From Nostoc sp. CHAB 5834 (GTDB lineage: Bacteria; Cyanobacteriota; Cyanobacteriia; Cyanobacteriales; Nostocaceae): a stretch of 15,745 nucleotides of DNA. Both the position numbers and the translations under genes were made by a program. The notes under the pieces are model-generated. The model saw nothing but the letters and a program-made list of their open reading frames with translations, was not told the origin of the DNA and made no database searches. Position 1 is the stretch's first letter. Every line of letters begins with the position of its first letter. This document shows positions 6,330 through 12,319 of this stretch, piece by piece. The DNA is taken from assembly GCA_020829485.1 (NCBI GenBank), contig JAIVFU010000133.1:1-15745 (forward strand), written 5' to 3'.

Positions 6330-6352
6330 GACTGATAACTCCAATTATTGGC

Positions 6353-6358
6353 ACTATA
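6353..6358 (-). promoter_or_regulatory. Probable -10 element of gene 5979-6329
   Basis: TATAGT on the minus strand matches the -10 consensus at 5/6. It would give a leader of about 17 bases carrying GGAG before the GTG at 6329. The -35 is poor. Confidence 0.35.
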
Positions 6359-6466
6359 TGTACCGGTTCACTAGGCTGCAGACTGAGGTTTTAATTAGGT
6401 GCCTCAGCCAACGAAGCAGAATGTACCGCAAATAGTTATCTAAATGTTACGAGCCACGCACGCTTA

Positions 6467-6511
6467 GTGCGAATTCGCACTTTTGCACTTGTCGTGAGTG
6501 CGTTTTCGCAC
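6467..6511. promoter_or_regulatory. Two GTGCG-N4-CGCAC dyads (tandem operator candidate)
   Basis: GTGCGAATTCGCAC (6467-6480) is a perfect 14-bp palindrome. The second copy (6498-6511) has the same arms around TTTT. The centres are 31 bp apart, about three helical turns, so both face the same side of DNA. An extra CGCAC half-site lies at 6457-6461. They sit just upstream of the likely start of the zinc-binding protein, the second one directly before a TATGAC-like -10 (6515-6520). This is typical geometry for a dimeric repressor operator. Confidence 0.6.
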
Positions 6512-6568
6512 ATGTATGACGACCTAAGTGGTTCCCCTTACGCAACTTACTTGAAACTTACTTTTTTT

Positions 6569-7192
6569 ATGCCTGTTAAGGAGCCAATTCCACTGTGCGT
6601 ACCTCGATGGGATGAGCGTGAAGCGCTATCTCAGGGTGCGCTGTACAGCGATACCTTAGGGTTTTATGTTCATGCTGACGCGTTTCTGGACCCAGTGTGG
6701 CTTTGGGTACCTCTCCGCTGGCGGGAGTCACCTGCGTTGATACCCGAGATGTTGCCTCCCAGTACATGGGAGGACAACCTGCGTACTTTAGTTCCTCCCG
6801 ACCGTTGGGATGCGATTCGCAAGCATGCATACGCTGCGGCAGGTCATCGCTGTGAAATCTGTGGACTAAAAGGAACGCCACACCTTGAGGCGCATGAACG
6901 CTGGACCTGGGACGATACATGGTGCGTTCAAAAACTAGAAGGGGTGCTCGCGCTGTGCAGAGCTTGTCACAAGGCGCTGCACTGGGGCCTGGCGAAACGT
7001 CTCGGCATCGTAGAAGAAGTGAGCCGGAAAATCTGCGAGGTGAATGGGTGGAGCAGAGCCAAGTTGGCAGAGGAGGTTGAAAGACTAAAAATGATAATGA
7101 ATGAGAGAAGCAGGTATCACTGGACAGTGGATTTGTCGTGGCTTGAAACGGGGTCCTACAATCTCATTTATCAGCTTGGTGGCTCTCGTTGA
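6569..7192 (+). CDS. HNH-like zinc-binding protein with N-terminal DUF5710-like motif
   Basis: In the 207-residue form the N-terminus (about 7-35, PLCVPRWDEREALSQGALYSDTLGFYV) resembles the short DUF5710 motif found in nucleic-acid-associated proteins. The centre (about 80-145) is an HNH-nuclease-like zinc fold: CEIC (C95, C98), LEAHE (H109), then CRACH (C130, C133, H134) and H138. The C-terminal 60 residues are helical and charged. It may be a nuclease or a non-catalytic nucleic-acid-binding protein; the classical Asn/His pattern is not complete enough to claim catalysis. Upstream in-frame starts exist (GTG 6467, ATG 6512). The ATG at 6569 is preferred because the operator-like palindromes occupy the extension and the recognisable domain begins right after it. 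No start has a clear ribosome-binding site. Confidence 0.7.
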   Translation: MPVKEPIPLCVPRWDEREALSQGALYSDTLGFYVHADAFLDPVWLWVPLRWRESPALIPEMLPPSTWEDNLRTLVPPDRWDAIRKHAYAAAGHRCEICGLKGTPHLEAHERWTWDDTWCVQKLEGVLALCRACHKALHWGLAKRLGIVEEVSRKICEVNGWSRAKLAEEVERLKMIMNERSRYHWTVDLSWLETGSYNLIYQLGGSR

Positions 7193-7201
7193 CATTTTCA
7201 G

Positions 7202-7217
7202 CCTTCCCAAAGGAAGG
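7202..7217 (+). terminator. Weak hairpin after the HNH-like gene
   Basis: CCTTCC-CAAA-GGAAGG forms a 6-bp stem 10 bases after the stop codon. No T-run follows, so it is only a possible transcript-end or processing structure. Confidence 0.3.
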
Positions 7218-7254
7218 GGAGAAATTTAAGAAGGCAGAGCGCTGACGAAAACGG

Positions 7255-7268
7255 TTGCCTTAAGGCAA
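7255..7268. repeat. 14-bp perfect palindrome
   Basis: TTGCCTTAAGGCAA is a perfect palindrome roughly 100 bp upstream of the protease promoter. It may be a binding site for a dimeric regulator. Nothing else supports a function. Confidence 0.35.
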
Positions 7269-7346
7269 TTCCCCAGCTATAGCGCCGAAACTTTAAAGAT
7301 TTGTCTTGGCAGCCGATGATTGCAGATACTTTCTAGTTTGTTTAAC

Positions 7347-7374
7347 GATACAGACAGAACTTGTACTGTATAAT
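7347..7374 (+). promoter_or_regulatory. Promoter of the protease-rhombosortase operon
   Basis: A perfect -10, TATAAT (7369-7374), is preceded at 16 bp by a weak -35, GATACA (7347-7352). The predicted +1 near 7381 falls inside the palindrome 7375-7388. The leader would be about 30 bases, with AAAGGA just before the ATG at 7412. Confidence 0.6.
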
Positions 7375-7388
7375 TTCCTATATAGGAA
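7375..7388. promoter_or_regulatory. Palindromic operator candidate at the transcription start
   Basis: TTCCTATATAGGAA is a perfect 14-bp palindrome directly after the -10 box, covering the predicted +1. A bound dimer here would block initiation or clearance. A related partial form (TCCTCTATAGGAAA) occurs near 10478-10491, upstream of the small gene 10029-10475. Confidence 0.5.
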
Positions 7389-7411
7389 GCAACAGACTCT
7401 AAAAGGATGCA

Positions 7412-9430
7412 ATGAAAAAGATTTTTTCTTTGGCGGCCATTGCGCTTGCCACGATTTCGGCCAGCGCCGCCCCTCAATTCGGCGAAACCAATCGACTGGT
7501 CGTCACTTACCGAGACGGTAATTCATCCACCTCGGAAGCTAAGACTCGCGGTGTGACAGCGCGTATTAAATCAGCGCAACGCGTTCGAATCACGGGGGGC
7601 AATGCAGTCATTTACGACCTCGGAAGGACTATGCCCCTGCAAGAAGCCCGCGACCTGGCACGGCAACTAAAAGATAACCCCGATGTTGTCTCGGCAGAGC
7701 CGGATATCCGCGTGAAATCGATGCTGACACCCGCTGACCCGTATTTCAGCGACCAGTGGAATTTGGCGGCACCAAACGGTACCCCTAAGTACGGAGGACT
7801 AAATATTGCGCCCTTGTGGAGCCGAGCCCAAGGCGCAAATATCAAAATGGCCGTTCTGGACACGGGCATCGTGGCGCATCCCGAGTTGACCAGCGCTATC
7901 TTGCCAGGCTACGACTTCGTTTCCGACCCTACCATGGCAGGAGACGGCACCGGCCGAGATTCGGACCCTACTGACCCCGGGGACTTCTGTGAGTCAGAAG
8001 GTACTACCAGCACTTGGCACGGGACAAAGGTAGCCGGCATCATGGCAGCTGCCGCGGATACCAACGGCATTGTTGGTGTGGCTCCTAGTGCTAAGCTGAT
8101 GAATGTTCGTGTGCTGGGTCGTTGCGGGGGCTGGTTGTCGGATGTGGCAGACGCGATTCGATGGACAGCCGGTGCCTCAGTTTCGGGTGTTCCTGCGCAT
8201 GGCCAAGGGCCTCTCATCATGAACTTGAGCCTAGCCACGGACCCGAACGAGGCTTGTCCCGCATTTATGCAGGATGCCGTTAACACGGCCTACAGCGCAG
8301 GTGCTTTGGTAGTAGCCGCCGCGGGTAATGAAGGGGTTAACAAGGTCGGCGCCCCTGGCAACTGTGCGAAGGTAGTCACCGTTGCCTCGCACACGGGCTC
8401 GGCTGACTTGGCCAGCTATTCGAATTACAGCAACGCAGTGACAATCTCGGGTCCTGGAGGTGGTGAATGCAAAAAGGCTAAAGCAGGCTGTGTGCTGAAC
8501 CCCGCCGCTACCTTAGGGGTCACAGGCCGAAAAGAGTTGACTGGCTTCACGGGTCCTGTCTATATGGCGGGGACCAGTGCGGCAGCACCGTATGTAGCCG
8601 CTACTTTGGGGTTGCTGCGCGAGTTGAATCCTGCAGCATCTGCCAGCTCATTGGTTTCAGCGTTGAGAAGCACCGCTCGCCCTTTCCCCGCGGGTAGCTT
8701 TTGTGCGGAAAATTCGCAATGTGTATTTGGGATGCTGGACGCGGGTAAGGCTGCTGAATTCTTGAGCGGTACTTCCGCCCTGGGAGTAGCCGCGACCGCA
8801 TCGCCAACGCGAGCACGAGCAGGTGATACTGTAACGTTGTCAGCGGTGGGGACTTCTTCTGTTCAAGGAATGACATATTCCTATGAATGGTCGCAAGTTT
8901 CAGGTCCAACGGTTACCCTGTCTCGTACTGACCAAGCTACAGCTTCGTTCGTTACTCCGGGTATTTCGGGGACTGCCGTCTTCTCCGTCCGATTGGCGGA
9001 TGCCATGAATAATTCGACTGCCACCTCGGTTTCGGTTGCATTTTCGACAAACGCTGCTCCTGTCATTGCACCTGTCAAGACTCAAAAAGCGGTCGTGGGC
9101 CAACCTTGGACGCTTACTTTGTCGGTATCGGATGCTGACAACAACTTCGACCGCATCAATTTGCTGAATGCGCCTTCGGGTGTGGTGGTATCTGGCACTA
9201 CCCTGACTTGGCCAAACCCCACAGTGGGCTCCCGCAGCCTTGCGCTGATTGCAGTGGACAAGGAAGGCGCTGAAAGTGCTGTTGTGGAGTTCGGCCTTGA
9301 CGTGAGTGCTGAAGGAGGTACGGGCGTTAGTGACGGAGGAGGAGATGGGGGTGGCGGCAATATGGGGATGCTGGGAGGGCTTCTCTTGGCTCTGGCCAGC
9401 GTCCTAAAACTGCGTGCTCGTCGTGACTGA
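7412..9430 (+). CDS. Secreted S8 (subtilisin-like) serine protease with GlyGly-CTERM tail
   Basis: This is a 672-residue exported endopeptidase. The order is: Sec signal peptide (1-20, MKKIFSLAAIALATISASA), I9-type inhibitory propeptide (about 25-105) and S8 catalytic domain (about 115-450). The catalytic triad is visible: D150 in AVLDTGI, H203 in WHGTKVAGI and S389 in GTSAAAPYV, with oxyanion N306 in AAAGNEG. Two Ig/PKD-like beta domains follow (about 457-545 and 549-632). The C-terminus (about 634-672) is a Gly-rich linker, a hydrophobic helix (MGMLGGLLLALASVLKL) and an Arg cluster (RARRD), the GlyGly-CTERM pattern known to be processed by rhombosortase. Cys pairs in the catalytic domain suit disulfides. 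AAAGGA precedes the ATG. The next gene, a rhombosortase, overlaps its 3' end. Confidence 0.93.
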   Translation: MKKIFSLAAIALATISASAAPQFGETNRLVVTYRDGNSSTSEAKTRGVTARIKSAQRVRITGGNAVIYDLGRTMPLQEARDLARQLKDNPDVVSAEPDIRVKSMLTPADPYFSDQWNLAAPNGTPKYGGLNIAPLWSRAQGANIKMAVLDTGIVAHPELTSAILPGYDFVSDPTMAGDGTGRDSDPTDPGDFCESEGTTSTWHGTKVAGIMAAAADTNGIVGVAPSAKLMNVRVLGRCGGWLSDVADAIRWTAGASVSGVPAHGQGPLIMNLSLATDPNEACPAFMQDAVNTAYSAGALVVAAAGNEGVNKVGAPGNCAKVVTVASHTGSADLASYSNYSNAVTISGPGGGECKKAKAGCVLNPAATLGVTGRKELTGFTGPVYMAGTSAAAPYVAATLGLLRELNPAASASSLVSALRSTARPFPAGSFCAENSQCVFGMLDAGKAAEFLSGTSALGVAATASPTRARAGDTVTLSAVGTSSVQGMTYSYEWSQVSGPTVTLSRTDQATASFVTPGISGTAVFSVRLADAMNNSTATSVSVAFSTNAAPVIAPVKTQKAVVGQPWTLTLSVSDADNNFDRINLLNAPSGVVVSGTTLTWPNPTVGSRSLALIAVDKEGAESAVVEFGLDVSAEGGTGVSDGGGDGGGGNMGMLGGLLLALASVLKLRARRD

Positions 9431-10016
9431 TACCCCTAAATCTACTTGGTTTAAAAAAGCAGGAGTCTACGGGCTCCTCTTTTTGGCATGTGCTTATTCA
9501 GTATCCCCTGGAGTTCTGACTGAGTGGGGGACCTTGTCGCGCAACGGCTTGTTCACGGGTGAATGGTGGAGGCTACTGACTCATTTCTTCATTCACTTGG
9601 ATTCTGCGCACCTGGCAGTCAATTTAGCGGGAGCGGGTTGCCTTGTAGTGCTTTGGCCAAGTGTTTCCAACCTACCTGCAACCAAAGTGGCAATCTTGGG
9701 GTTTGGAACAGCGCTGGGTACGGCACTTATGCATGAAGGCGAGGTCTACGGCCTTTCAGGGCTTCTGCATGCCTACTTCGGATACTTTGCAATGAGCCAG
9801 GGGTTCCCGGACCGCGGAGGGCGCGCAACGTACCGGTTAGTACTTGCGAGCGGTTTGGCAATTAAGGTGTTCTTAGAGTCTCTGGGGTTTGTGTCAGCAG
9901 GAGTAGCTTGGAAGGCCCATCTTGCGGGTGCGGCCATTGGGCTTTGTTTGGCTGTTGCAGAGCACCTAAGCGCCTTGATACCGTCAAAAAACGTCCCCAA
10001 GCAGGCTAGTGCTTGA
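9423..10016 (+). CDS. Rhombosortase (rhomboid-family intramembrane serine protease)
   Basis: Rhombosortases are rhomboid-like proteases of the inner membrane that cleave GlyGly-CTERM tails so that the substrate is anchored or released at the surface. This 197-residue protein has about six membrane helices. It carries the rhomboid GEWWRLLTHFFIHLDSAHLAVN segment, the catalytic Ser in YGLSGLLHA (S112) and the catalytic His in WKAHLAGAAIG (H166). It has the short length typical of the family. The GTG at 9423 overlaps the protease stop codon, and a GTG at 9414 would add three residues. Neither has a clear ribosome-binding site, so translation is probably coupled to the protease. Its pairing with a GlyGly-CTERM substrate strongly supports the call. 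Its 3' end contains the terminator of the convergent gene. Confidence 0.88.
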   Translation: MTDTPKSTWFKKAGVYGLLFLACAYSVSPGVLTEWGTLSRNGLFTGEWWRLLTHFFIHLDSAHLAVNLAGAGCLVVLWPSVSNLPATKVAILGFGTALGTALMHEGEVYGLSGLLHAYFGYFAMSQGFPDRGGRATYRLVLASGLAIKVFLESLGFVSAGVAWKAHLAGAAIGLCLAVAEHLSALIPSKNVPKQASA

Positions 10017-10022
10017 GGACGT
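9985..10022 (-). terminator. Rho-independent terminator of gene 10029-10475
   Basis: A 13-bp stem (9991-10003 with 10010-10022, one C/A mismatch) has a 6-base loop. On the minus strand it is followed by a T6 run. The plus strand has no T-run. It lies inside the last codons of the rhombosortase gene, the same layout as at 541-578. Confidence 0.85.
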
Positions 10023-10028
10023 ATTCAA

Positions 10029-10475
10029 TTAGGCGAGCGACTCAGGTCGTCGTCGAATACCTTGCTGCACTTCGCCCACAACAAATGAGGGATGCTGGGC
10101 TTCAAACCACCGCCAGATATCTTCACGCGGCGTTCCTGACTGAAAGTGCAAGAAGTCTTTCTCTATGGCGCCGTCATCAAATTCAGGATGGCCTTCGGCC
10201 ACGGGGAAATCACTGAGTTGGTCCCACAGTGCGTAATAGTCGTCAAGCTCTGCCCGACGGTATGCGCAAGGAAAACCTGAATCCAAGTACGCAGCATCGG
10301 ATGCTTTCTGGAGGATGTCGTAGTCAAGGGTACGAACCGTATCGAAGTCCGGAGCCTGGAAGTCTTCACTGCAGTACATCCAGTTGCCCTCCCTGCTGAA
10401 AAAAACCAGGGTGACGTAAGGAAATTGCTGTGCAACGTGGAGCAGCGCATTTTCAATGTCAACGTTGTATTTCAT
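10029..10475 (-). CDS. Hypothetical protein, 148 aa
   Basis: The ATG at 10475 (MKYNVDIENALLHV...) follows AGAGGA with 3-base spacing. A further-upstream in-frame start at 10520 is rejected because the promoter lies within that extension. The protein is soluble, acidic and aromatic-rich, with Asp/Tyr clusters in the middle and a conserved-looking C-terminal segment, GTPREDIWRWFEAQHPSFVVGE (about 115-136). Short DIW.WF.. segments of this type occur at the C-terminus of small plasmid and island proteins, but I cannot name the family. It is a monocistronic minus-strand gene between the rhombosortase and the secreted protein, facing the former. Confidence 0.65.
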   Translation of the reverse strand: MKYNVDIENALLHVAQQFPYVTLVFFSREGNWMYCSEDFQAPDFDTVRTLDYDILQKASDAAYLDSGFPCAYRRAELDDYYALWDQLSDFPVAEGHPEFDDGAIEKDFLHFQSGTPREDIWRWFEAQHPSFVVGEVQQGIRRRPESLA

Positions 10476-10492
10476 AGGTCCTCTATAGGAAA

Positions 10493-10520
10493 GTAATAGG
10501 TCTTTTACGTATAGGGACAA
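10493..10520 (-). promoter_or_regulatory. Probable promoter of gene 10029-10475
   Basis: On the minus strand TTGTCC (10520-10515) and TATTAC (10498-10493) are separated by 16 bp. The +1 would be near 10486, ahead of AGAGGA. A TCCTATAGAGGA sequence resembling the protease-operon palindrome overlaps the start region. Confidence 0.4.
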
Positions 10521-10522
10521 TG

Positions 10523-10553
10523 AAAAAAGCCTCCAGGTTTAGTGGAGGCTTTT
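10523..10553 (-). terminator. Rho-independent terminator of gene 10567-12144
   Basis: An 11-bp stem (10525-10535 with 10543-10553) has a 7-base loop and is followed by T6 on the minus strand. The plus strand gives only TTTT followed by GG. It ends the secreted-protein transcript. Confidence 0.88.
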
Positions 10554-10566
10554 GGCCGCAGTTAAC

Positions 10567-12144
10567 TTATTCGTAATTTCTGATAATTCGGCCGTTATTC
10601 TCACGGATGAAGCCAATTGAATCAGTTTCTTTGTACTGGTCAACACGAGGAATATTCCCTGAATTGACTCCGCAGGCGGCCACTGTACTTGTTGGGTCGC
10701 ATTGTCCAGTTACAGTTTTCTCGAATGCGATAAGCTGGCTTCCCCTAACGCTTCCTTTGTTACCACTCGCCATCGCTGAAGCAGTCATCGGTGCTACGTT
10801 GTTGTTCAGTGCTCTCTCGTACTTACCGTCGAGTTCTGGCGGGGTACGAAAGCCCTTTCCAACGTCTACGTACCCCCTCAAGCTAAGAGGCTTGAACTGA
10901 AGCACAGAGCCCAAGTTGGCGCCCCCAAGAACCATCCCCGTGCCGATAGCCGCCGCCTCAAAGCCGATAGCGTACAAAGTAGAGGTAAAGGGTGAAATCG
11001 TACCTGCGCCCGTCATGAAAGCACCCATTGACCCCATAGTCGCTGTTCCCGCTCCACCCCCCGCCGCAGCCGTACCAAGCCCTGCGGCATTGATAATTGC
11101 AGTCATCGCAAAACTTGCAAAAACGGCTAGAACAAGGAACGCCAAGAAGGTCCAACCCGTTTTTGTGATGGTATCGAGCAAAAACTGAGTTTCTTCATCG
11201 TTCAACGAGCCCCCTTCGAAGTGCTCGAAAGATACGCCTGAGCTAGCGATTGCATAGCCAAAGCAACCAGTACTCTCAGGGTCCGATGCGCAGTACCGCA
11301 TAGGGGCATAGGTTGTGGAGCGCGAAAGCACGTCGATTGGCTGGGCGATGTACCAGTTGTACTTTGTATGCCCGTAAACACGAGTCGTAATTTTCTTGCG
11401 GAAAACTCCACCAGACTTGGATGTCGTTGACGACAGACGGCTGACGGCCTCACCCAAGATGCCCGTTGGAGCTCCTGCCATCCGCATTGCATGACCCATG
11501 GCCACCTGAGCGCCCTCAAGGGTGATATTGTGGAACATGTCCGAGCCAGGCTGCACGAATTTAGCAAAGGGATTTACACCCGGAACGGTACCGCTCATGT
11601 AGTCCTCAGGTGAGATGTAAGCGCGGTTGGCTTTCCAATGGTCACCGTGAGAAGGGGTGAACTGTGCCTGCATCAAGGATTGAGTTTCCTGCCCATTCGA
11701 TAGGCCTCGCTCAAGTTTGAACAAGTCAATGCGTAGGGTCCCGTCCATCGGGTTAAACCGCCCGAAAACATAAGGGACGTTGGCTGGAAATGTTGTAGCG
11801 ATGTTTGCTAGCTCGCCTGGCTTTAGGTTTAGCACAGATGCCGAGCGATTGGCCAGAGACACTACTTCATCGGAGCCCGCAATTTCGAAAGCAGAAGCGG
11901 AACCGCTTCGAGTCAATTGCATTTGGGTAACCGTCTCCCAGTTTAGCTTAGGAAACTGGACAACGGTGCCTCCAATTTTTACAGCCGCGCAGCGGTCGTC
12001 ACCTCCGCTGTAAGAGGTAGAGGCATTGCAAAGTGCAGTTTGCGCGTTCGAAGTAATAGGCAAGGTGCTTGTGAACACCAAGGCGAAGCTTAGAAATGCG
12101 CTTAGCGACTTCTTGAGGGTTTTTCCGAACGTAGTCGTGGTCAT
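10567..12144 (-). CDS. Exported protein of unknown family with C-terminal membrane region, 525 aa
   Basis: The frame is open to 12303, but the ATG at 12144 directly begins a Sec signal peptide (MTTTTFGKTLKKSLSAFLSFALVF...SNA, likely cleaved after residue 34), so this start is chosen; the ribosome-binding site is weak. The mature part (35-325) is soluble, with Cys pairs at about 39/52 and 285/294. A hydrophobic helix (about 331-354, TGWTFLAFLVLAVFASFAMTAII) is followed by a Gly/Ala-rich stretch and a second hydrophobic region (about 385-412). The polar tail has one more Cys pair. I recognise no family. The layout (periplasmic domain, then two membrane passages rich in Gly/Ala) suits an envelope-anchored component. 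It is divergent from the large adhesin-like gene, and they share a 175-bp promoter region. Confidence 0.75.
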   Translation of the reverse strand: MTTTTFGKTLKKSLSAFLSFALVFTSTLPITSNAQTALCNASTSYSGGDDRCAAVKIGGTVVQFPKLNWETVTQMQLTRSGSASAFEIAGSDEVVSLANRSASVLNLKPGELANIATTFPANVPYVFGRFNPMDGTLRIDLFKLERGLSNGQETQSLMQAQFTPSHGDHWKANRAYISPEDYMSGTVPGVNPFAKFVQPGSDMFHNITLEGAQVAMGHAMRMAGAPTGILGEAVSRLSSTTSKSGGVFRKKITTRVYGHTKYNWYIAQPIDVLSRSTTYAPMRYCASDPESTGCFGYAIASSGVSFEHFEGGSLNDEETQFLLDTITKTGWTFLAFLVLAVFASFAMTAIINAAGLGTAAAGGGAGTATMGSMGAFMTGAGTISPFTSTLYAIGFEAAAIGTGMVLGGANLGSVLQFKPLSLRGYVDVGKGFRTPPELDGKYERALNNNVAPMTASAMASGNKGSVRGSQLIAFEKTVTGQCDPTSTVAACGVNSGNIPRVDQYKETDSIGFIRENNGRIIRNYE

Positions 12145-12264
12145 TTGACACCAGTAAGTAGATGGTTTAAGGCGTATAGCGCCTGCCTTTTTTTTGGTTA
12201 GACAAGCTCGCTCTACAGGGATAAAGCCATGAATTCTCTCGTTTTTAATCGGCCAGGTTCCACG

Positions 12265-12270
12265 TATAAC
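12265..12270 (+). promoter_or_regulatory. Candidate -10 of the adhesin-like gene
   Basis: TATAAC matches the -10 consensus at 5/6. The -35 at 17 bp spacing is only TTTTTA. It would give a leader of about 43 bases. No Shine-Dalgarno sequence precedes the ATG at 12320. Confidence 0.35.
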
Positions 12271-12319
12271 GAAGGCTACCTTTACTTTGAAAACCGTTTC
12301 CAACTCAATCCATTAATCA

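Noticed and set aside
7202..7217. Strong terminator for the HNH-like gene
   Set aside because: The 6-bp stem has no T-run; it is kept only as a weak hairpin.
10607..11188. Plus-strand open frames opposite the exported protein
   Set aside because: They are antisense shadows of a well-supported coding sequence, without ribosome-binding sites or domain-like composition.
12145..12303. 53-codon N-terminal extension of the exported protein (open to 12303)
   Set aside because: The signal peptide starts exactly at the ATG at 12144. The extension has no ribosome-binding site and lies in the divergent promoter region.
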